This document shows positions 32,099 through 40,363 of a stretch of 64,000 nt of DNA, in pieces. The notes below the pieces were generated by a model. It did no database searches and was not told the DNA's origin. It saw nothing but the letters and a program-made list of their open reading frames with translations. Within the stretch, counting starts at the first letter, position 1. Every line of letters starts with the position of its first letter. Origin of the DNA: Streptomyces sp. TLI_235 (GTDB lineage Bacteria > Actinomycetota > Actinomycetes > Streptomycetales > Streptomycetaceae); assembly GCA_002300355.1 (NCBI GenBank), contig NSGV01000002.1, positions 806,001-870,000 of the forward strand, in the 5' to 3' direction. The position numbers and the translations under genes are program-made.

Positions 32099-32260
32099 AA
32101 CTCGTCAGAGCTTTGGCACTCCACGGCGTGTCTCCGCATCGAGCGGAGAAGCCACTTGGGGTCACCCCTTGGGCCGGGGAGACCTGTCCTGATCCGGAGC
32201 GTCTCTCGACGGGTGGGATCAGTGGCCTGTGTCCATGAAGACGCCTCACCGAACGAGGTG
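32099..32260 (-). promoter_or_regulatory. M-box (ykoK) Mg2+ riboswitch
   Basis: The minus strand carries the actinobacterial M-box landmarks in order: CACCTCGTTCGGTGAGGCG, ACACAGGCCACTGATCC, GTCGAGAGACGC, GATCAGGACAGG, a variable GC-rich arm, GGAGACACGCCG and the 3' closing block AGTGCCAAAGCTCTGACGAG. The 5' CTCGTT and 3' GACGAG close P1. The family folds around several Mg2+ ions and turns expression off when Mg2+ is plentiful. It precedes the leader peptide, the MgtE-type sensor, the Nramp-related transporter and the 28-residue peptide. Confidence 0.92.
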
Positions 32261-32376
32261 TCTGTTCAAACCTGCACAAGCATAGGGCCCCGTCGACCCG
32301 GCGACCCAATCCTTGACCGGACGTTGACCTCGTCCGCCCGGCGCCGTCCTCGTGTCGGTCACCGCCCGGCCGAAGG

Positions 32377-33942
32377 TCAGGGTGTGCCGAGGGCGGCGTC
32401 CTCACGGTCGAGGTCGTGCTGGAGGCGCCGGCGGGTGGTGTCGCTGATGCGGTGTTCGTCGTACAGGCGGTGCAGTTCGATGCTCTGGACGGTGATGACC
32501 TCGTGCCGCAGCTGGCGGTACGCGGCGTCGGCGGTGCTGCCGTCCGGTCCCTCGGGACTGCGGTCGAGGCGGGCGCTCAGTCCTCTGCGCACCCGGTCGA
32601 CTGCGGTCTCCGGCGCCGCCTCCAGCGCCGCGAGGTGTTCGACGTGGTCGAGGGCAGCGCGGTTGAGGGCGTCGCGGGCGTCGTCCTCCTCGCGCGCGGT
32701 GTGCTCGGGTTCGAGCGCGAGGCCGGAACGGTTGACCACCGCGGCCAGGGTCAGGCCCTGGACGACCAGGGTGAAGACCACCACGGCCGTGGTCAGGACG
32801 AGGACCAGCTCCCGTCCGGCGAGCGCGGTGCCGTCGTCGGCGACGAGCGGGATGGAGAGCGCGGCGGCCAGCGGCATCACCCCGCGGGTGCCGGCCCAGG
32901 TCACCACGCCGGCGACCCGCCAGGAGAGCCGGCCCCGGGTGGGCTTGACGGCGCGGGTGAGCGGCAGCGTCGACAGCACCCGGACGGCGATCAGCACGGC
33001 CGCCAGGGCGAGCGCCTGCAGCGGCCACCAGCCGGTGCCGGCCGGCAGGTCGCGCACCAGCGCCGGCAGCTCCAGGCCGACGATGCTGAAGACGACGCTC
33101 TCCAGCAGGAACACCACGACGGCGTACACGGCGTGCAGTTGGAGGCGGATGCGGGCGTCGGTGAGGCGGTGGCCCGAGCGGCCGAGCAGGACACCCGCGA
33201 CCACGACCGAGGTGACGCCGGAGGTGTGCACGGACTCGGCCAGCACATAGGCCGCGTACGGCGTCACCAGGGCGATCACGGTCTCCAGCACCGGATCGGT
33301 GGTCCGGCGGCGGACCAGCCACACCAGGCCCGCGACGGCGGCGCCGACCAGGCTTCCGCCGCCGCCGAGCAGCAGGAACTCCCCGCCGGCCGCCGGAACG
33401 CTGAAGGTGGCACCGACCGCGACCGCGACGCCGATGGCCACCTTGAACAGCACCAGCGAGGTGGCGTCGTTGAACAGGCTCTCCGCCTGCACCAGCACCT
33501 GCACCCGCCCGGGCAGCGCCAGGCGGCGGCCGAGTGCGGTCACCGCCACCGGATCGGTGCTGGACAGCACGGCCCCCAGCACGAACGCCATCGCGGGCGG
33601 CAGGCCGGCGATCTCGACGGCCGCGAAGCCCACGGCGGCCGCGGAGGCGAAGACCAGGCCGAAGGAGAGGATCGTCACCGGCCGCCACACCGTCCGCAGG
33701 TCGCGCAGCGACAGCTCCTCGGCGGAGGCGTACAGCAGGGGCGGCAGCACCACCACCGCGATGGCCTCCGGCAGGATCTGCAGCGCGGGGACGCCGGGGA
33801 TCAGTGCGACCGCGATACCAGCCAGGACCAGCAGGGAGGGCGCGGGTATGCGCAGACGCCGGGCGACGGTGGCCACGGCGGTGGCCAGTACCACCAGAAC
33901 GAGAATGATCCCAACGACGCGCATCGGCGGCAAAGACCCCAT
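32377..33942 (-). CDS. CPA1-family Na+/H+ antiporter
   Basis: About 521 residues: twelve or so transmembrane helices (residues 10 to 415) with family blocks LPPLLYASAEELS, GAVLSSTDPVAVTAL, ESLFNDATSLVLFK (ND motif for cation exchange) and TWAGTRGVMPLAAALSIP, then a hydrophilic helical C-terminal tail of about 110 residues. It exchanges Na+ or K+ for H+. Start is uncertain between ATG 33942 and ATG 33924; neither has a strong ribosome site. It is divergent from the truncated kdpD-like gene at 34173. Confidence 0.93.
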   Translation of the reverse strand: MGSLPPMRVVGIILVLVVLATAVATVARRLRIPAPSLLVLAGIAVALIPGVPALQILPEAIAVVVLPPLLYASAEELSLRDLRTVWRPVTILSFGLVFASAAAVGFAAVEIAGLPPAMAFVLGAVLSSTDPVAVTALGRRLALPGRVQVLVQAESLFNDATSLVLFKVAIGVAVAVGATFSVPAAGGEFLLLGGGGSLVGAAVAGLVWLVRRRTTDPVLETVIALVTPYAAYVLAESVHTSGVTSVVVAGVLLGRSGHRLTDARIRLQLHAVYAVVVFLLESVVFSIVGLELPALVRDLPAGTGWWPLQALALAAVLIAVRVLSTLPLTRAVKPTRGRLSWRVAGVVTWAGTRGVMPLAAALSIPLVADDGTALAGRELVLVLTTAVVVFTLVVQGLTLAAVVNRSGLALEPEHTAREEDDARDALNRAALDHVEHLAALEAAPETAVDRVRRGLSARLDRSPEGPDGSTADAAYRQLRHEVITVQSIELHRLYDEHRISDTTRRRLQHDLDREDAALGTP

Positions 33943-34172
33943 CACGACGATCGGGGCCACCGCCGCCCGATCGCCGCGGTCGTCCCCCGAGCCGACCAGG
34001 CTTCCCGGCACACCAGGACATCATCTTATCGGGACATGAGCGGGGAGCGGCAGTGCATGTGTTCGCTCCGGCCCGCGCACCGGGCCTGCGGGGCACGCAG
34101 GTCCGGGACGACCATGGGAGACAGAGACGGCCCGGCCCCGCTCGTGCCGGGTGCTCGGAGCAGGAGGGCGCA

Positions 34173-34475
34173 ATGCCACGCGGCCGGTTGCGGGTCTACC
34201 TCGGGGCCGCCCCCGGGGTCGGCAAGACGTACGACATGCTCGGCGAGGGCCGGCGCCGTGCGTCACGGGGCACGGACGTGGTCGTCGCCTTCATGGAGGA
34301 CTACGGACGGCCGCTGACCCGGCAGATGGCGGAGGGCCTGGAGACCGTGCCGCGCCGGACGATGCCGTACCGGGGCACCGCATTCACCGAGATGGACCTC
34401 GACGCCATCCTCGCCCGCCGGCCGCAGGTCGCCCTCGTGGACGAGCTCGCACACACCAACGTTCCCGGCTGCCGG
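34173..34475 (+). pseudogene. Truncated KdpD-type N-terminal sensor domain
   Basis: From ATG 34173 (GGAGGG upstream) the frame encodes the first hundred residues of a KdpD N-terminal domain: RGRLRVYLGAAPGVGKTYDM with Walker A, the FMEDYGRP block, and ARRPQVALVDELAHTNVPG with Walker B. At about 34475 similarity ends and the frame continues through the antisense of another gene to 34967, so only a fragment remains. It differs from the complete KdpD at 20188-22764 and is a paralogue. Its intact start suggests it may still be translated into a chimeric product. Confidence 0.8.
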
Positions 34476-34690
34476 AACCGGAAGCAGACGGCCGCGCCGA
34501 CCGCCGCGACGGCCCCGGCCAGCCGGTGGCCGAGCGCGGCCACCGCCACGACCACCACGACCAGCAGCAGAGCCACGTTGGTGTTGGCCATGCTGTCGCG
34601 GAACGGCAGCAGCACCGCACTGAGCAGCACCGGGGCGGCCGCTTCCGCGAGCAGGGAGGACGGGCCCCGGAGGGCGGGGTATGGGCGCAT
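34476..34690 (-). pseudogene. Truncated DUF4118-type membrane sensor gene
   Basis: ATG 34690 follows GGAGGTGCACC. The first 70 residues resemble the start of DUF4118 membrane sensors: LRGPSSLLAEAAAPVLLSAV, LPFRDSMANTNVALLLVVVV, and a second helix LGHRLAGAVAAVGAAVCF. At about 34476 it runs into the antisense of the KdpD fragment. Both genes have lost their 3' ends at one junction, as expected from a deletion between two convergent genes. Confidence 0.7.
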
Positions 34691-35071
34691 GGTGCACCTC
34701 CTGCTCCCCGGTGTAGCACGTGCGGGACTGAACGCCGTGCCGGCCGGCCCTTCGTTGACGACGTCTTGGCGCCCGGTGCCTTCGCCCGGGAGCGCTCGCC
34801 CCACTGCGGGGCGCGGCCGCCCCGGCCCCAGGTACGTCAGCAACCCGTCAATGACCGTCGACCGAGCATCAACATTGCGTCAGGGGTCGGGAATCGGATC
34901 ACGCGGCCGCGCTCGGCTGGACGTGCCCGAAATGCTCCGTATGGTGCTTTCCGCATGCGGATATTGACGATCCATTAACGGCCTCCTCACGCACCCAAAC
35001 CGGTGCCGAATGGGCACCTAGACGCCTCTCACCTGCACAAACATCCGCCGAACGGGGCAACGGAAGGGGCC
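34691..35071. other. 380-bp intergenic region before the K+ transporter
   Basis: No gene is supported. It must hold the promoter of the KimA-type gene. I looked for a cyclic-di-AMP (ydaO) riboswitch, often linked to such transporters, and saw no convincing match. Confidence 0.4.
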
Positions 35072-37150
35072 GTGCGGCAACGTGGCAACCAGGCGCCCGA
35101 GCCATACGCTCGATCAGTGTTCAACCTGCCCCAGGCGCTGAAGCGTCTCGTGATCGGCCGCGCGATGCGCAGCGAGGAACTCGGCGAGACGCTGCTGCCC
35201 AAGCGCCTGGCGCTGCCGATCTTCGCCTCCGACCCGCTGTCCTCCGTCGCGTACGCCACCGGCGAGATCCTGCTCGTCCTCACCGTCGGCGGCACGGCAT
35301 TCCTCTACCTGACGCCGTGGGTCGCCGCGGCGGTCGTCGTGCTGATGGCCGTCGTGGTGATGTCCTACCGCCAGGTCGTGCACGCCTACCCGAGCGGCGG
35401 CGGCTCCTACGAGGTGGTGTCGAAGAACCTGGGGGCGAACGCCGGACTGGTGGTCGCGGCCTCGCTCCTGGTCGACTACGTGATGACCGTTGCCGTGTCG
35501 GTGGCCTCGGGTGTGGACAACATCATCTCCGCCTTCCCGAGCCTGGCGGACTACCGGGTCGGCTTCGCGCTCGGCTTCGTCGTCCTGCTCACGGCGATGA
35601 ACCTGCGGGGTGTCCGCGAGTCGGGACGGGCCTTCGCCGCGCCGACGTACCTGTTCATCACCGCGATCATGCTGATGATCGTCACGGGCGTGATCCGGGT
35701 GGCGTTCGGCGAAACCCCGGTGGCCGAGAGCGCGGCATTCGGGATCGAGCCGGAACCGGGCAAGGCGAACCTCGCCGGGCTGGCACTGTTGATCCTCGCC
35801 CTGCGGGCCTTCGCCTCCGGCTGTACGGCGCTGACCGGCGTGGAGGCGATCTCCAACGGCGTGCCGGCCTTCCGCAGGCCGAAGTCGAAGAACGCCGCCA
35901 ACACCATGGCGGTGATGGGCCTGACCGCGGTCGTGATGTTCGTCGGCGTCACCTGGCTCGCCATGGTGGCCAAGGTCCACTACGTGGACGACGCCTGCCA
36001 GCTGACCGGTATCTCCGGTGACTGCGCGAACTACACCCAACCCACCGTGATCGCCCAGCTCGCCGCCTCCGTGTTCGGAGGCAGCGACAGCATCCCGTTC
36101 TATGTGGTCCAGGCCGCCACCGCACTCGTGCTGGTCCTCGCGGCCAACACCGCGTTCAACGGCTTCCCCCTGCTGGCGTCGATCCTCGCCCAGCACCGCT
36201 ACCTGCCCCGGCAGTTGCACACCCGCGGCGACCGCCTCGCGTACTCCAACGGCATCATCGCCCTGGCCGTGGTGGCCGGCGCCCTGCTGTGGTTCTACCG
36301 GGCGGACGTCACCAGCCTGATCCACCTGTACATCCTCGGCGTGTTCACCTCCTTCACCCTGTCGCAGTTCGGCATGGTCCGGCACTGGAACGACGTGCTG
36401 CGCACCGGCACCGACCCGGCGGTGCGCTCCTCGGCCCGGCGTTCACGGGTGATCAACGCGTTCGGCGGTGTGTTCACCGCCCTCGTGCTGGTGATCGTGC
36501 TGGCCACCAAGTTCACCCAGGGGGCCTGGCTGGCGGTCCTGGCCGCGGCGGTGCTGTGGCTGATGATGCGCGGCATCCGCCGCCACTACGACGCCGTCGC
36601 CGACGAACTGGCCATCGAGGACGCCCGGGCCGAGTCGGTGCGGCCGGCCAGGGTGCACGGCGTGGTGCTGGTCTCCAAACTGCACAAGGCCACCCTGCGT
36701 GCCCTCGGCTACGCCCAGGCGTTCCGGCCGGACAGTCTGGAGGCCCTGACCGTGGCGGTCGAGAAGGACGCCACCGAGGAGCTCGGCGCGCAGTGGAGCA
36801 ACTACGACGTCCGGGTGCCGTTGAAGGTGCTGGACTCGCCGTACCGGGAGATCACCAAGCCGGTCGTCCAGTACGTCCGCGAGTACCGGCGCAACCACCC
36901 GCACGAGGCGATCGCGGTGTTCATCCCGGAGTACGTGGTCGGGCACTGGTGGGAGCAACTGCTGCACAACCAGTCGGCGCTGTGGCTCAAGTCCCGGCTG
37001 CTGTTCACCCCGGGCGTGATGGTGATCAGCGTGCCGTGGCAGCTGTCCTCCGCGCCTCGCGCCGACCGTCCCGCGCGACGGGCGCCCGGGGCGATGCGGC
37101 GCGGCGAGCCCGCTCCGGTACTCGACGTTCCGCAACCCGAGAAGCTCTGA
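35072..37150 (+). CDS. KimA-type (APC superfamily) potassium transporter
   Basis: From GTG 35072 (GGAAGGGG upstream) the product is 692 residues. It has twelve predicted transmembrane helices (FASDPLSSVAYATGEILLVL; SYRQVVHAYPSGGGSYEVVS; TALTGVEAISNGVPAFRRPK) and a cytoplasmic C-terminal domain (VHGVVLVSKLHKATLRALGY, then FIPEYVVGHWWEQLLHNQSA), the layout of Bacillus KimA, an H+/K+ symporter inhibited by cyclic di-AMP. It is the only complete K+ uptake system here besides Kdp. A shorter start at GTG 35117 matches where family similarity begins but lacks a ribosome site. Confidence 0.88.
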   Translation: MRQRGNQAPEPYARSVFNLPQALKRLVIGRAMRSEELGETLLPKRLALPIFASDPLSSVAYATGEILLVLTVGGTAFLYLTPWVAAAVVVLMAVVVMSYRQVVHAYPSGGGSYEVVSKNLGANAGLVVAASLLVDYVMTVAVSVASGVDNIISAFPSLADYRVGFALGFVVLLTAMNLRGVRESGRAFAAPTYLFITAIMLMIVTGVIRVAFGETPVAESAAFGIEPEPGKANLAGLALLILALRAFASGCTALTGVEAISNGVPAFRRPKSKNAANTMAVMGLTAVVMFVGVTWLAMVAKVHYVDDACQLTGISGDCANYTQPTVIAQLAASVFGGSDSIPFYVVQAATALVLVLAANTAFNGFPLLASILAQHRYLPRQLHTRGDRLAYSNGIIALAVVAGALLWFYRADVTSLIHLYILGVFTSFTLSQFGMVRHWNDVLRTGTDPAVRSSARRSRVINAFGGVFTALVLVIVLATKFTQGAWLAVLAAAVLWLMMRGIRRHYDAVADELAIEDARAESVRPARVHGVVLVSKLHKATLRALGYAQAFRPDSLEALTVAVEKDATEELGAQWSNYDVRVPLKVLDSPYREITKPVVQYVREYRRNHPHEAIAVFIPEYVVGHWWEQLLHNQSALWLKSRLLFTPGVMVISVPWQLSSAPRADRPARRAPGAMRRGEPAPVLDVPQPEKL

Positions 37151-37199
37151 GGCCGGCCGGCCGGCCCGCGGGCAGATCCGGGCACCGTGCCGGGAGCGG

Positions 37200-37616
37200 T
37201 CAGGCGAAGACTGCCAGCACGAGCGCCCCCAGCATGGCCGCGACACCCGATCCGACGAACAGACGCTCCAGCCACTGCCGCTCGCCTCCGTCCACCAGGA
37301 CCTGGCCCGGATCGGCAGGGTCGTAGCGGAGCCGGACCTCCGCACCGTCCGCCAGAGGCAGCGCCCGACCGGCCGGCACCGGGGAGAACACCTCGACCAC
37401 CTGGCCGGCCCCGGTGGAGAACTGCAGCAGCGGACGCCGGCCGGCCGGACCCTCCCCGGCGCCACCGGCCCGGTACCGAACCAGGGCAAGAGTCGGAGTG
37501 CCGACCCGCCGCAACCGGCGGATCTCGTGCAGACCCGCGAGACCGGCCAGGTACGCGACCAGGCCGCCCATCCCGAGGAACACCGCAAGAGCCATCGCCG
37601 CCGCTCCGCCGTCCAT
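37200..37616 (-). CDS. DUF3592-type small membrane protein
   Basis: The 138-residue protein starts at ATG 37616 behind GGGAGGTCGG. A transmembrane helix at each end (about 8-28 and 115-136) flanks a beta-rich middle with PTLALVRYRAGG and LPLADGAEVRLRYDPADPGQ, the pattern of DUF3592 proteins. Role unknown. Its 3' end is close to the convergent K+ transporter. Confidence 0.75.
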   Translation of the reverse strand: MDGGAAAMALAVFLGMGGLVAYLAGLAGLHEIRRLRRVGTPTLALVRYRAGGAGEGPAGRRPLLQFSTGAGQVVEVFSPVPAGRALPLADGAEVRLRYDPADPGQVLVDGGERQWLERLFVGSGVAAMLGALVLAVFA

Positions 37617-37803
37617 GGCCACCGACCTCCCGCCCGCGCCCGCAACCCCTCCGGCTTCCAGTCTGCGCCCCACGGCGCCCGGTGCCCACGACGGCCGGGA
37701 ATCACGCGCCGTCAGAGATCCGTCGGGAGCGGGCGGCCCGCACGGCGCGGATCCTCGTCGTGAACGGCGGGAACCGGGGATCGTCCCTCCGGAGCCGGTG
37801 GAC

Positions 37804-38740
37804 CTACACCTCGATGTGGGAGCCCATGATGACGGTGCGGTCGCGCGCGAGGCCGAAGTACTCCGCGGCGTCGGCGGTGATGTACGAGGTGGCGATGAAC
37901 GGCCGCTTGCGCCACGGCGCCATCGTCGGTTCCTTCCCGCGCCGGAGTTCGATCTTCGACAGGAAGTAGGTCGCTTGGTCGAGCTGCAGCTCGCCCTCGG
38001 TCGCCATCGGGTCGAGCAGCGCCAGCGTGCCGGGTACGTCGGGCGTCTCCATGTAGCCGAACCGGGCGGTGACGTGGATGATCCCGTCCTCCGCGTAGCC
38101 GAGGTCGTCGACGACGATCCGCTGCTCGGCCGCGACCCGGGGCACGGTCTCGGTCTGGATGGAGAGGATCACGACCTGGTCGTGCCGCACGTGGTTGTGC
38201 TCGACGTTGGCGCGCATCGCCAGTGGCGTGGTCTGCTTGCCCCGGTTGAGGAAGACCGCCGTGCCGGGGACCTTCAGCGCCCGCACCTGGCCGCTGTGGA
38301 GCCGGTCGACGAACTGGCGCAGGGGGCCTTCGTGGCGTTCCCGCTCCGCGGTGACGAGTTGGCGGCCGCGCTGCCAGGTCGTCATGACGGTGAACGCGGT
38401 GACGCCGATGAGCAGCGGCAGCCACGCGCCGTGGAAGAGCTTGGTCGCGTTGGCCGCCACGAACAGCAGGTCGACGAAGAGCAGCAGCGTCGCGCCGGTG
38501 GCGACCAGCCACACCGGTGTGCCCCACCTCGCGCGGGCCACGTAGAAGAACAGCAGGGTGGTGATGGTGATGGTGCCGGTGACCGCCATGCCGAACGCGA
38601 AGGCCAGTGCCGTGGAGCTGCGGAAGGCGAAGACGAGGGTGAGCACCGAGACCATCAGCAGCCAGTTGATCCAGGGCACGTAGATCTGGCCGATGGTGGA
38701 CTCGGAGGTGGGCGCGATCCGAAGCCGCGGCAGGTAGCCG
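37804..38740 (-). pseudogene. kup: Kup potassium transporter, N-terminal half deleted
   Basis: The frame matches the last 310 residues of Kup: GYLPRLRIAPTSESTIGQIY, VPWINWLLMVSVLTLVFAF, GTAVFLNRGKQTTPLAMRAN and the C-terminus TSYITADAAEYFGLARDRTV. Full Kup has about 650 residues. Upstream of GYLPRL at about 38740 the sequence switches to an aldo/keto reductase on the opposite strand, so promoter, start and the first half are gone. It cannot make a functional transporter. Confidence 0.88.
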
Positions 38741-39015
38741 AGTTCACCCACCCCGTCCTCGCCGGCATCGGCGAGACGCACGGCAAGTCCGTCGCCCAGG
38801 TCGTGCTCCGCTGGCTGATCCAGCGCGGCATCGTCACGATCCCCAAGTCGGTCAACCCCGACCGGATGGCGCAGAACTTCGACGTCTTCGACTTCGAGCT
38901 CACCGACGACCAGGTGGTCCGGATCGCCGCCCTCGACACCGGCGCCACGCTGTTCTTCGACCACCACGACCCCGAGATGGTCGCCTGGCTCAGCAAGCGC
39001 CGCCTGGACAACTGA
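38735..39015 (+). pseudogene. Aldo/keto reductase C-terminal fragment
   Basis: The plus strand encodes the end of an aldo/keto reductase: GKSVAQVVLRWLIQRGIVTI, PKSVNPDRMAQNFDVFDFEL, and ALDTGATLFFDHHDPEMV before the stop at 39015. The catalytic N-terminal two thirds are absent. It is joined head-on to the kup fragment, the expected result of one deletion removing the 5' parts of two divergent genes. Confidence 0.85.
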
Positions 39016-39021
39016 CCCGGC

Positions 39022-39395
39022 GAGGGTGTGGGCATACCCACCCAGAGGGTGCCGGGGCTGATCCCGAGGCGCTCGGCGATCGAGGGGATCGAGTGCTCGG
39101 GGTTGGGCAGCATGTCGCGGGCGGCCGGGATGATGTCCGGGTTGACGACGGTGGGCCGGCGGCCGACCTTGCCGCGGGCGCGGGCGGCGGCCAGGCCCTC
39201 GCGGGTGCCGGAGACGATCAGCTCCCGGATGAACTCCGCCAGTGCGGCGAAAACGTGGAACACCAGCCGCCCGCCGGGGGTGGTGGTGTCGAGCCGTTCG
39301 TGCAGCGAGGTGAAGCGATCTCCCGGCGACGCAGCTCGGCGACCATGGTGATCAGGTCCTGCAGGAAGCGGCCGTAGCGGTCCAGGGCGGTCCGC
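39022..39395 (-). pseudogene. Serine recombinase (resolvase/invertase) fragment
   Basis: On the minus strand DRYGRFLQDLITMVAEL is followed, after a one-base frameshift near 39320, by LHERLDTTTPGGRLVFHVFA, ALAEFIRELIVSGTREGLAA and a C-terminal helix-turn-helix piece (HSIPSIAERLGISPGTL). The catalytic serine region and the extreme C-terminus are missing. It is a remnant of a resolvase-type element beside the deletion joint. Confidence 0.8.
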
Positions 39396-39447
39396 CGCGG
39401 CCTACGCTAACGGCTACTCCATTGATCCAAGCGCGCAAATTCATGCT

Positions 39448-40236
39448 CTAGCGGAGGCGGGCCAGCAAGTGGGCATCGAGGAAGCCCCGCTCAGAGGCCG
39501 GGTCGTGGAGCAGCCGGGCGAACGTGACGAGCCCGGCTCCGGCCAGCAGCTCGACGAAGCGGTCCGCAGGCCAGCTGTAGGCGGGCGTCACCTTGTGGTC
39601 GAAGCGGACCGGCTCGGGTGCGTCGGTCGCGAACAACGAGACCAGGAGCAGGCCACCTGGTGCCAGGACACGAGCCTGCTCGGCGAGCAGCGCGGACAGT
39701 TCCCCAGGAGGGGTGTGGATCATCGAGTAGTGGGCCAGAACGCCACCGAGCGCGCCGTCCTCGACTGGCATGGCCTCCATCCGCGCCTCGTCGAACTGCA
39801 GCGCCGGATGGGCCCGCCGGGCGTGGTCGACCATGCCTGGGGAGAGGTCGAGCCCGAAGGCGTCCAGCCCCAGGCCGTGCAGCATGGCCGTCAGATGTCC
39901 GGGCCCGCAGCCGACATCGGCTGCCCGCAGGTTCCCCGTCGCGCGCACCAGCTCGGCAAAGATGCCGATCATGTTCCGCGAGAACGGCCGCGTCTCCAGC
40001 CGATCGGTGAACATCGACGCATACAGCTCGACGACCCCGTCGTAGGCCGCCCTGGTCTCGTCCTGGTGCTCCACCACGGGAAGGAAGTTAACACCCGCCG
40101 TTCGCAGCTGTTCTCCCGCCCCGTACCGAATCCCGCGCCCGTCGTCGCGGACGCTCTCGGCCACCACGACAGGACCACCATCCGGCTGCGCAACGAGGCC
40201 GGTGGGACCTGGAGCCGATGCGCCACTGGCGACCAC
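39448..40236 (-). CDS. Class I SAM-dependent methyltransferase
   Basis: The Rossmann methyltransferase core is clear: motif I LRAADVGCGPGHLTAML, motif II with Asp in FGLDLSPGMVDHARRAHP, EAMPVEDGALGGVLAHYSMI, and the post-motif block ARVLAPGGLLLVSLFA. The substrate cannot be predicted. The frame opens at GTG 40236 (262 residues), but the first 60 residues are low in similarity to this family and without a ribosome site. The family-like part begins near DETRAAYDGVVELYASMF, so the start is uncertain. The gene stands between deletion scars. Confidence 0.8.
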   Translation of the reverse strand: MVASGASAPGPTGLVAQPDGGPVVVAESVRDDGRGIRYGAGEQLRTAGVNFLPVVEHQDETRAAYDGVVELYASMFTDRLETRPFSRNMIGIFAELVRATGNLRAADVGCGPGHLTAMLHGLGLDAFGLDLSPGMVDHARRAHPALQFDEARMEAMPVEDGALGGVLAHYSMIHTPPGELSALLAEQARVLAPGGLLLVSLFATDAPEPVRFDHKVTPAYSWPADRFVELLAGAGLVTFARLLHDPASERGFLDAHLLARLR

Positions 40237-40363
40237 GGTCGGTCACCAGCTGGTCGGGTTCCTCGGGGAACCGGCGACAGTCGATCAGGCGATCACACCG
40301 GTAAAGCCACGCGTCGGCCATGACAGCACTTGATCACGCCGCACCCGAACTGCCGCACCGGCC

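Noticed and set aside
34173..34967. A single 265-residue protein from the KdpD-like start to 34967
   Set aside because: After about 100 residues the frame is the antisense of a DUF4118 gene and then non-coding DNA, so it is a chimera, not a family member.
34691..35071. Possible ydaO riboswitch before the KimA-type gene
   Set aside because: No match to the conserved blocks; a covariance-model search would settle it.
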